Source of the DNA: an uncultured Clostridiaceae bacterium
Lineage (GTDB): Bacteria > Bacillota > Clostridia > Lachnospirales > Lachnospiraceae
Reading direction: 5' to 3'
NCBI GenBank assembly: GCA_949948825.1
Contig: CATLIJ010000148.1
Location: forward strand, 1-6,522
DNA: 6,522 bases
The notes beneath the pieces were generated by a model. It did no database searches, was not told where the DNA came from, and was given only the letters and a program-made list of their open reading frames with translations. Position 1 is the first letter of the stretch; each line of letters opens with the position of its first letter. Below, piece after piece: positions 1-5,170 of this stretch. The position numbers were made by a program, and so were the translations under genes.

Positions 1-356
1 AACGCCAGACCGTAGTTGAGCACCGGAATCCAGAGCAGGCACCACACGATCAGCCTTTTGGCAATCCGAAGACGCCGACATACAAGGCAAAGCCACAAAA
101 GCGTCAGAAACATTCCCATATAAGACCGAAGAAAACACGTCAGTGAAAGCATGGACGCCCCATGGCGGATATATCCCAAAAAATCAGAAAAGGCAGAATA
201 ACGCCGCATGTTGGAAATCATCCAAATTCCAGTCACTGGCACGCAAATCAAAAAGATGGTCAGTCCAGCTGTGAGAAAACGCAGCAGCAGCAAATGAAGA
301 CGCCCTGCCGCGTCCATTGCTGCATCTGCAGCTTCCTTCCACTTATTCTTTTTCAT
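1..356 (-). CDS. Integral membrane protein, N-terminal part (3' end outside window)
   Basis: I do not recognise this gene. Reading leftward from the ATG at 356, 118 codons stay open to the window edge. The protein begins MKKNKWKEAADAAM, a short charged, amphipathic start. Hydrophobic stretches follow at about residues 22-48, 68-93 and 101-118, so it is a multi-pass membrane protein, with Arg-rich turns (MRRY, CRRLR) that suggest cytoplasmic loops. The start is supported by the purine-rich stretch GAGGAAAG about nine bases upstream and by a 14-base overlap with the end of the pseudouridine synthase gene, which implies co-transcription and possibly translational coupling. No catalytic or transport motif is visible in this fragment, so no function is assigned. 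The reading frame is confident; the identity is not. Confidence 0.75.
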   Translation of the reverse strand, partial: MKKNKWKEAADAAMDAAGRLHLLLLRFLTAGLTIFLICVPVTGIWMISNMRRYSAFSDFLGYIRHGASMLSLTCFLRSYMGMFLTLLWLCLVCRRLRIAKRLIVWCLLWIPVLNYGLA

Positions 357-1383
357 TTCTTTCTCTTTCCTCACCCTGTTTTTGCGTCATTGCCGCTGCT
401 TCAAAAGGTCTCTCTCCAAACATCCGGACAAACTCTTTTGGCGGGGGAGCGGTAAAAGTCCTTTGGCTAAGCTTTTCCATTGGCCCCATTGTTTTTGGAA
501 ATACCATCTGAAAGGCATGCAGCAGCTGAGAACGCACCCCATATTTTTCCTTTACCGCCTGATTCACCGCCGGGTCCCCATATTTGTAATCTCCTGCAAT
601 AGGATGTCCCATAGAAGACAAATGGACCCGGATCTGATGGGTTCTGCCTGTAACTAAAAGTACCTTCAGCAAGGTATATCCATCCCGATATTCCAGAGGC
701 TCATATTCCGTACAAATCCAAGCTCCCTCCTCCCCTTTGGGAAGCACCTGTACCTGGTTGGTCTTTTCCTCCTTAACCAAATGCCCCTCCACCCTTTTCT
801 TCTCCTTCACAATCCCCCAAACCACGCAAAGATAGTACTTGTGAAGAGAGCGGTCCTGCAGCATCCCTGACAGCTCCTTAAGACCAGTCAGAGTCTTTCC
901 GGCTGCCACCAGACCGCTGGTGTTCCGGTCCAGCCGGTTGCACACAGCCGGATGGAAACAGTGCAGCTCCTCCCTGGTCATCTGCCCGGAAGACAGCAGA
1001 TATTCCTGCACATATTCCACCAGAGAAACATCTGTGTCCCTTGCCTTTTGAGACAGCATTCCTGCTGGTTTGTTAATCAAAAGAATCTGCTCATCCTCAT
1101 ATATAATATCCAGAGGTGTTTTCCTTCCTTCTGCGGTTTTTCTCTTTTGGGCTCCAGCCGGAATCCTGGAGAATTTTTCAATCGTCTCCTCCGCCAGAAA
1201 CAACTGAATCTCATCTCCTGCCTGCAGCCTTTCCGAGCCGTCGCACTTTTTTCCGTTCAGGATAATATTTTTCTTTCGCATCATTTTGTAAAGAAAACCC
1301 TTTCCCGCCAGATTGAGATATTTTCCCAAAAGCTTATCCATTCGCTGTCCGGCTTCCCTGTCTCCGATTGTAATACACCTCAT
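343..1383 (-). CDS. RluC/RluD-family 23S rRNA-type pseudouridine synthase
   Basis: Converts specific uridines in structured RNA, probably 23S rRNA, to pseudouridine in the cytoplasm. Counting from the ATG at 1383 (346 aa), an S4 RNA-binding domain covers about residues 12-65 (RMDKLL, then RKKNIILNGKK). The catalytic domain follows: NKPAG near 105, the active-site motif NRLDRNTSGL with the catalytic Asp at 152, KYYLCVVWG near 182, TGRTHQIRVHL near 245-255, and LLHAF near 287. Length and motif order fit RluA/RluC/RluD enzymes; which uridine is modified cannot be told, so no symbol is given. The first residue of the active-site motif is Asn where most relatives have His; the Arg and Asp are kept. 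An in-frame ATG at 1407 would add eight residues, but 1383 is preferred because GGAGG lies nine bases upstream. The gene follows the Fic remnant and overlaps the next gene by 14 bases. Confidence 0.93.
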   Translation of the reverse strand: MRCITIGDREAGQRMDKLLGKYLNLAGKGFLYKMMRKKNIILNGKKCDGSERLQAGDEIQLFLAEETIEKFSRIPAGAQKRKTAEGRKTPLDIIYEDEQILLINKPAGMLSQKARDTDVSLVEYVQEYLLSSGQMTREELHCFHPAVCNRLDRNTSGLVAAGKTLTGLKELSGMLQDRSLHKYYLCVVWGIVKEKKRVEGHLVKEEKTNQVQVLPKGEEGAWICTEYEPLEYRDGYTLLKVLLVTGRTHQIRVHLSSMGHPIAGDYKYGDPAVNQAVKEKYGVRSQLLHAFQMVFPKTMGPMEKLSQRTFTAPPPKEFVRMFGERPFEAAAMTQKQGEERERNEKE

Positions 1384-1392
1384 GTCCCATTT

Positions 1393-1397
1393 CCTCC
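1393..1397 (-). promoter_or_regulatory. Ribosome binding site deciding the pseudouridine synthase start
   Basis: GGAGG on the minus strand, nine bases before the ATG at 1383. The alternative ATG at 1407 has only GAGG one base upstream, too close to work well. This favours the 346-residue product. Confidence 0.7.
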
Positions 1398-1440
1398 AAA
1401 ATCCCATACCTCTGCCCTGAAAACGGATGGAAAGAAGCTG

Positions 1441-1710
1441 TTAAAGTTCTTCCGTCCGATAGGCAGTGTAGCCTTCATAGGAATAACTATAATCAATTCC
1501 CTTCCTGTATACTTCCCGGTCATAAATCTCATCAAACAAATATTTGTGTATATAAAAAAGGCTTTCCAAAGTACCTGGCTTTAATTGAGAAATCCTGTCA
1601 CTTTCAAAAAGCTGGCCAGCTTTTGTCTTGCTGATTTTTTCTTCCATCCATGCAAGTTCTGTAGAATTTGTTATATTCCATTTGTTTTCCAGCGCCATAC
1701 TGCTGTTCAC
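1441..1710 (-). pseudogene. Fic-family adenylyltransferase remnant, in-frame internal deletion
   Basis: Fic proteins transfer AMP or related groups to target proteins through a central HPFxxGNGR loop. This 89-codon ORF keeps only both ends. Residues 5-64 read like a Fic N-terminus (MALENKWNITNSTELAWMEE, EEKISKTKAGQLFES, LKPGTLESLFYIHKYLFDEIYD), ending where relatives continue into the core (IYDFAGKIR). Residues 65-89 (REVYRKGID, YSYEGYTAYRTEEL) read like the extreme C-terminus of the same family, where a DREVYxxGID...YYEGY...TEEL ending is common. The catalytic helix and HPFxxGNGR motif are absent, so the product should be inactive. The join lies around 1519-1527, in the codons for IYD. The frame opens with GTG at 1710; ATG at 1698 is an equally good start. 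No antitoxin gene is visible beside it. The family resemblance comes from memory of Fic sequences, not from an alignment. Confidence 0.72.
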
Positions 1711-1765
1711 CTTTCATGATTCCTTCCACTTTTCATTGCTTTCATCCGAAACAGCTCCATTGGCT

Positions 1766-1794
1766 ATCATACCATAGAGCGGTTTCTTTTTCTA
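1766..1794 (-). promoter_or_regulatory. Candidate sigma-70/sigma-A type promoter
   Basis: Minus strand: a -35-like TAGAAA (1794-1789, four of six consensus bases), a 17-base spacer, and a -10-like TATGAT (1771-1766, five of six). It lies about 55-70 bases before the Fic remnant starts and just after the hairpin ending the previous gene group, the right place to drive the remnant, the pseudouridine synthase and the membrane protein. No better promoter is visible in the 57 bases between the remnant and the synthase gene. Confidence 0.45.
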
Positions 1795-1819
1795 CCAAAA
1801 CACAAACTTTTCTTTAACT

Positions 1820-1873
1820 AAAATTAACCAATAACGCTGTCCGGTCCTTCTGGATACATAGCGCCATTGGTTA
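1820..1873 (-). terminator. Long stem-loop after the DUF2828 gene group, probable terminator
   Basis: In the minus-strand RNA, bases 1873-1860 (TAACCAATGGCGCT) pair with 1838-1825 (AGCGTTATTGGTTA) to give 14 consecutive pairs, two of them G-U. The loop is 21 bases. The helix is followed by ATTTTA, a weak uridine tract. The same bases on the plus strand give A/C mismatches where the minus strand has G-U pairs, so the structure fits leftward transcription. It starts about 50 bases after the stop codon at 1923. It may instead be a structured repeat; the short T-run makes strong termination uncertain. The rest of the 1711-1922 gap holds the candidate promoter and no ORF. Confidence 0.5.
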
Positions 1874-1922
1874 TAAAAAATCATAACAAGTAACAAAAGC
1901 CTTCCTTGATTCTATCTGTTTC

Positions 1923-2486
1923 TCACATGGACAGACTCTTCAGCACATCCACCTCGTATCCAACCACCCCATCCTCCTCCCCATCTGCGGGCTTTAAGCT
2001 GTCCAGCCTTTTTAAGAAGCTTTTCTCATCCCACAAAATCCGGATATTCGGCTCCAGACGGCTGGCTTTAAAAAGCTCGTTCAAAGCTTTTTCCGCTTCC
2101 CCTGGCTTTTTCTTCTTTGCAGTGCAGTAAGCATACACTCCCTGAGGATGTACTGCAATAGCATCCATGGGAAGTACAAACTCTTTTGTGGTAAGAACCA
2201 AATCGTAAAGAATCCTGCATTTTTCTTCAAAAGGAAAAACCTTCTCATAAAATTCCCTGGGCGGCGTCCGGTATCGCCAGGATGCCAAAAGGGGAGATGC
2301 CATATTTGCCATGGGAAGCACAGTCAGAATAGCCATGACCGTCAAAATATTTTTTGCTGCCTGATTGTCCGTAAACCACCTGGCTCCTAACTGGGCAAGA
2401 ATTGCCGCCACAAGCACAAGGGTTATGGCCAGACGGATCTTTCTCATCTTATCCCGGTATCCATACTGGCCTTTTTCCCGCTTCAT
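1923..2486 (-). CDS. Hypothetical membrane-anchored protein with two N-terminal helices
   Basis: I do not recognise this 187-residue protein. A basic start (MKREKGQYGYRDKMRK) is followed by two hydrophobic segments, about residues 17-35 and 47-68. A soluble C-terminal domain of about 115 residues follows, with the stretches VLTTKEFVLP, DAIAVHPQGVYAYC, a Lys run (AKKKKPGE) and NIRILWDEKSFLKRLDSL. The positive N-terminus and short connecting turn suggest a helical hairpin with the C-terminal domain in the cytoplasm, but that is a prediction. The ATG overlaps the TGA of the dehydrogenase gene as ATGA, with GAGG eight bases upstream, so the two are probably translationally coupled. It is the last gene of the DUF2828 group. 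No catalytic residues can be proposed. Confidence 0.82.
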   Translation of the reverse strand: MKREKGQYGYRDKMRKIRLAITLVLVAAILAQLGARWFTDNQAAKNILTVMAILTVLPMANMASPLLASWRYRTPPREFYEKVFPFEEKCRILYDLVLTTKEFVLPMDAIAVHPQGVYAYCTAKKKKPGEAEKALNELFKASRLEPNIRILWDEKSFLKRLDSLKPADGEEDGVVGYEVDVLKSLSM

Positions 2487-3388
2487 TCCAAAGCCTCTGC
2501 TTTCGGATTGATTTTTGTTTTCTCATTTACCCCATGCTTTTCCGTCATCTCTGATTTTTCATTGAGCCTTGCATTTTCCTTCGCCTCATGCGTTTCATTA
2601 CCAGACTTGGATTGGCCTGAATCAGACATTCTTTCCTCAAGCTGCAAAAGCAGCCCATGGGGAAGGAGCTTGGACAAAAGAAAGAAGCCTTTCATCCCCA
2701 GCCCATACACAGAAAATTCTTTTCCCATCATGCTGTCCCTAAGGGCTTTTTTTACCACCTTTTTGGGATCAGCCATGACAAGCTTTTTATAAAACGGAAA
2801 ATCTCCTGCCATTCCTTCCCGGTCAAAAAATTCGGTTTTCACCGGACCTGGACAGACGGAAGTCACCACAATGTCTCTGGGCTTCAATTCCCGGTTCAGA
2901 GCCCGCCCAAAGCTGATTACAAATGCCTTTGTAGCTGCATAGACAGCAAATCCGGGCTGAGGCAGAAACCCTGCGGAAGAAGCCAGCAAGAGGATTCTTC
3001 CGTGGTCTGTCATAAAAGGCAGAACCACATGGGTAACGCCGCACAGAGCCTCACAGTTTAAACGCACCATGCCGGTTTCCTCAAAAAGCCCGGAATCTCC
3101 CACATTTCCCAAGCTTCCATATCCAGCTGCATTGATCAGAATTTTCACCCTGGGCGCTCTTTCCTTTAACTCCCGTTTCAGGACATCCAAAGAATTTTCC
3201 CTGGTTAAATCCAAAGGAAGAATCCGAAGAGGAACCGGAACCTGGCTTCTTAGCTCCTCCAGCCGGTCGGACCGTCTGGCAATCACCCATATTTCCTGGA
3301 TTTTCTTTTTCCCAAACCGGTCCCCGATCTGGATTACCGCTTCCCGCCCCATGCCGGAAGAGGCTCCGGTGACAATTGCAATATTCAT
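2483..3388 (-). CDS. Short-chain dehydrogenase/reductase (classical SDR)
   Basis: NAD(P)-dependent oxidoreductase of the classical SDR family, 301 aa from the ATG at 3388; substrate unknown. Visible motifs: nucleotide-binding TGASSGMG at residues 7-14, a basic ARR at 37-39 after the second strand that favours NADP(H), NAAG at 86-89, Asn111, catalytic Ser137, Tyr150 and Lys154 (YAATK), and PGPVKT at 180-185. The catalytic set is complete. After about residue 250 a charged tail rich in Glu, Lys and Asn follows (KENARLNEKSEMTEK, VNEKTKINPK), longer than a usual SDR end and probably disordered. An upstream in-frame ATG at 3424 would add 12 residues inside the previous gene; 3388 is preferred because the protein then starts directly with the Rossmann strand (MNIAIVTG) and has AGGA upstream. 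Its ATG overlaps the DUF2828 stop by four bases. Confidence 0.93.
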   Translation of the reverse strand: MNIAIVTGASSGMGREAVIQIGDRFGKKKIQEIWVIARRSDRLEELRSQVPVPLRILPLDLTRENSLDVLKRELKERAPRVKILINAAGYGSLGNVGDSGLFEETGMVRLNCEALCGVTHVVLPFMTDHGRILLLASSAGFLPQPGFAVYAATKAFVISFGRALNRELKPRDIVVTSVCPGPVKTEFFDREGMAGDFPFYKKLVMADPKKVVKKALRDSMMGKEFSVYGLGMKGFFLLSKLLPHGLLLQLEERMSDSGQSKSGNETHEAKENARLNEKSEMTEKHGVNEKTKINPKAEALE

Positions 3389-4860
3389 GATCCTTTTCCT
3401 GCCTTTCCCTCTACAGTAATGCACTCATATCGTTTGGAGTGAATTACCTTTTCCATCGCCTCAACCGGATTATAGCCAAGACTCTCCAAAATCTGTTTAA
3501 AAACTGTCACAGACTGTCCGCTGGCAAGCTGCACGCCCTCCCGGCTCTTGTCAGCATGAAACACATTATGTCTGCTGTTCACATTCCAAAAGATGATGTC
3601 AGGAATCCTATAGCCTTTCTCTGCAAACTGCTCCTTCATGTTATCATAAAAGCTCCATTGGCGGTCTCCGCATGCATCGATTTCCATATCGGAAATAACC
3701 ACAATCGCCTCTGGCATCTCCTCCGGCGGCACATGATTCCTGACAGCAAGTTCCAGCACCAGATCAAAGGCTGCCTTCAAATTCGTGCTCATTCCCCACG
3801 GCGCTTTCATGGTATTCAGCACTTTCTCATATAGAGTATTTCCTTTCACCTGGATAATAGACGGGCTGCTTGTGAAGGTCATAAACAGATTATGGTATGC
3901 ACCCACATTTCTCTCAGAAAAGTAAATGGCAAGTCCCACAGAGGTAGCCATCGGCCTGCCTCTCATAGAGCCGGAGGTATCTGCCATCACCAGCACATTG
4001 ACACCCTTTTCCACATAATCTGGCAATGCCCTCCACTGCGCTTCCAGTGTCCGGTTCTCTCCGCTTCGCCGAAACAGATAGGGTTCCACAATATCATAGG
4101 GATATAAAACGCTGGCATTGATCTTTGCCTCTCCTTTTTCCACAGAGTCCAGATAGGCTTCATAGCCCGCCGGATCATGACGCCCAAAAGCTTTGTGATA
4201 AATTTTCATTGCGCGGCTGGGAACTGCCGGATAAGAAATCTGATCCCACTGACCAGCACACATCCTTGCCTCCACCACATCAATCTGCTTTCTCATACTG
4301 CGGACAATTCTCTTAAAATTGTAAACCGAATAGCCCAAACGCTGTGCCGTCAAAATACCCAGTCTCCGGGTTTTGGCTGAACTTGCATCTGCTGTCTTAA
4401 TCCATTTGGCCAAAAGAGAAATCTCATTCCCCTGATGCAGATTGGCAAGATCTTCCTCAAACTGCTTTTTCATAACAGCCCACATATCACTCTCCAGACG
4501 AGTGCCAATCAAAGTATACAGATCATCATATCTTCCAAACACTCCGATCTGTTTCAGATTGGGCCGGATTGCCTCCGGACAGTGATCCGCAGCATATCTT
4601 AAGATTGTGCGAAAGGTCTGTCTCTCCCCCAGCCCCTCTCGGATGTCTCTGGCATAAAATAAAATTTTCACAGCTGACAATGGTTCCTGCCGGTATGCCT
4701 CCCAAAACAGCGTGTGGATTCGGTTATCCTCTGCTTCCCGCAGAGAACCGATTGTACTGAAAAGATCCAGCCGTGCGTCACTGCTGGTATTCAGCGCCAC
4801 AGCGCCGTTTTCTGTCCGGGTAAATCTTTCTTCCTTTCTCATTGCATCTGCAAAATTCAT
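3385..4860 (-). CDS. DUF2828 family protein, Ro60-like (TROVE-like plus vWA)
   Basis: A 491-residue protein that I assign to DUF2828, a family resembling Ro60/Rsr, the ring-shaped protein that binds Y RNAs and misfolded RNAs. The N-terminal half is helical: SAVKILFYARDIREGLGER near 62-80, GVFGRYDDLYTLIG near 106-119, then a TROVE-like run around 182-260 (VRSMRKQIDVVEARM, the RHDPAGYEAYL stretch, LYPYDIVEP). The C-terminal half is a von Willebrand A domain with metal-site motif DTSGS at 294-298, probable metal Thr359 (GMSTN) and Asp391 (VISDMEID), so the site looks intact. Start: ATG at 4860, with AAGG seven to eight bases upstream. An in-frame start at 4944 would lie inside the adjacent tRNA-like RNA and is rejected. 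The RNA partner role is inferred from the family resemblance and the two tRNA-like RNAs just upstream. Followed by the SDR gene with a 4-base overlap. Confidence 0.9.
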   Translation of the reverse strand: MNFADAMRKEERFTRTENGAVALNTSSDARLDLFSTIGSLREAEDNRIHTLFWEAYRQEPLSAVKILFYARDIREGLGERQTFRTILRYAADHCPEAIRPNLKQIGVFGRYDDLYTLIGTRLESDMWAVMKKQFEEDLANLHQGNEISLLAKWIKTADASSAKTRRLGILTAQRLGYSVYNFKRIVRSMRKQIDVVEARMCAGQWDQISYPAVPSRAMKIYHKAFGRHDPAGYEAYLDSVEKGEAKINASVLYPYDIVEPYLFRRSGENRTLEAQWRALPDYVEKGVNVLVMADTSGSMRGRPMATSVGLAIYFSERNVGAYHNLFMTFTSSPSIIQVKGNTLYEKVLNTMKAPWGMSTNLKAAFDLVLELAVRNHVPPEEMPEAIVVISDMEIDACGDRQWSFYDNMKEQFAEKGYRIPDIIFWNVNSRHNVFHADKSREGVQLASGQSVTVFKQILESLGYNPVEAMEKVIHSKRYECITVEGKAGKGS

Positions 4861-4890
4861 TTTATCCCTTCTTTCTGAGGATTTCCTTAT

Positions 4891-4992
4891 GAGTGAGGGA
4901 AGGAATCGAACCTCCGACAACAGATGGATTGCTGTAAGAATCACAAACAGGATTCTTGTTTTTGTGCTCTGCCAACTAAAGCTACCTCACTC
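4891..4992 (-). ncRNA. tRNA-like RNA A: tRNA arms with the anticodon region replaced
   Basis: Minus strand, 5' to 3': acceptor AGTGAGG (4991-4985) pairs fully with CCTCACT (4898-4892). Linker TA, then D arm GCTT/GAGC with a loop containing GG (4982-4966). T arm GGAGG-TTCGATT-CCTTC (4915-4899) has one G-U pair and a consensus T loop. Between D and T arms lie 50 bases (4965-4916), against 22 to about 38 in ordinary tRNAs. They form a perfect 7-bp hairpin AAGAATC/GATTCTT with loop CTGTTTGT, then ACAG/CTGT with an 8-base loop. No 7-base anticodon loop with U33 is found. An extra G-C pair (4992/4891) extends the acceptor stem to eight, as G-1:C73 does in tRNA-His. No CCA is encoded. It ends 30 bases before the DUF2828 start codon. 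Bacterial Y RNAs (YrlA) are known tRNA mimics; a decayed tRNA gene is the alternative. Confidence 0.8.
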
Positions 4993-5015
4993 AAAAGCAG
5001 GGCGGATACCCTGCT
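4993..5015 (-). terminator. Terminator-like hairpin between the two tRNA-like RNAs
   Basis: Minus strand: AGCAGGG (5015-5009) pairs with CCCTGCT (5002-4996), seven perfect pairs, closing the 6-base loop TATCCG and followed by TTT. It begins two bases after RNA B ends and stops at the 5' base of RNA A. It could define the 3' end of RNA B or partly reduce transcription into RNA A and DUF2828. The T-run is short, so it may be only a processing or spacer hairpin. Confidence 0.5.
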
Positions 5016-5017
5016 GC

Positions 5018-5139
5018 TGGAGAAGGATGGATTCGAACCATCAATAAACTGTCCTGGATATGAAATGTTTGCTGTCAATATCACAATACATGATATATAT
5101 TTTCAATTACAGCGCGTCTTCCTGTTCCGCCACTTCTCC
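5018..5139 (-). ncRNA. tRNA-like RNA B: Leu-type D arm, enlarged AT-rich insert
   Basis: Minus strand, 5' to 3': acceptor GGAGAAG (5139-5133) pairs fully with CTTCTCC (5025-5019); discriminator A at 5018; no CCA encoded. Linker TG leads to the D arm GCGGAACAGGAAGACGC (5130-5114), which resembles bacterial tRNA-Leu. T arm GATGG-TTCGAAT-CCATC (5042-5026) is perfect. Between them are 71 bases (5113-5043). GCTGT (5113-5109) can pair with ACAGC (5075-5071), enclosing an AT-rich hairpin ATATCA-TGTATTG-TGATAT. No normal anticodon stem-loop fits. The insert shares TTGTGAT-N4-ACAGCAA with RNA A. The gene starts 18 bases after the radical SAM stop codon, and no promoter is evident in that space, so it is either read through from that gene or driven from within its 3' end. 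A tRNA finder would probably report an undetermined or pseudo tRNA. Confidence 0.8.
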
Positions 5140-5146
5140 ATAATTC

Positions 5147-5170
5147 CACGGGAAGAAATCATCTCCCGTG
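5147..5170. repeat. Inverted repeat spanning the radical SAM stop codon
   Basis: CACGGGA (5147-5153) and TCCCGTG (5164-5170) form a 7-bp stem with a 10-base loop that includes the TGA of the radical SAM gene. On the minus strand no T-run follows, so it is not a canonical terminator for that gene. On the plus strand the T-rich sequence after it merely encodes the Lys-rich protein tail in reverse. It could be a processing or stabilising structure ahead of RNA B. Confidence 0.4.

Noticed and set aside
952..1584. Long plus-strand ORF of 210 codons
   Set aside because: It lies opposite the pseudouridine synthase and Fic remnant, has no family-like motifs, and its composition is that of a reversed coding frame.
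1757..1874. Miniature transposable element bounded by CCATTGGYTAT copies
   Set aside because: The copies are direct rather than inverted, no target-site duplication is visible, and the hairpin alone explains the inverted part.
1711..1922. Antitoxin gene for the Fic remnant
   Set aside because: No ORF with a start and ribosome binding site is present on either strand in this gap; only the hairpin and promoter candidate are seen.
4861..4944. 28-residue N-terminal extension of the DUF2828 protein
   Set aside because: It would start inside RNA A and has no family resemblance; the ATG at 4860 has a suitable ribosome binding site.
5080..5106. Promoter-like TTGAAA with 17-base spacer inside RNA B
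   Set aside because: The matching -10 hexamer TGATAT agrees at only three of six positions and is explained by the AT-rich hairpin of the insert.
5018..5139. RNA B as a tRNA-Leu interrupted by an intron
   Set aside because: Bacterial tRNA introns are group I elements of roughly 200 bases or more; the extra length here is about 40 bases and removing it does not leave a clear anticodon loop with U33.
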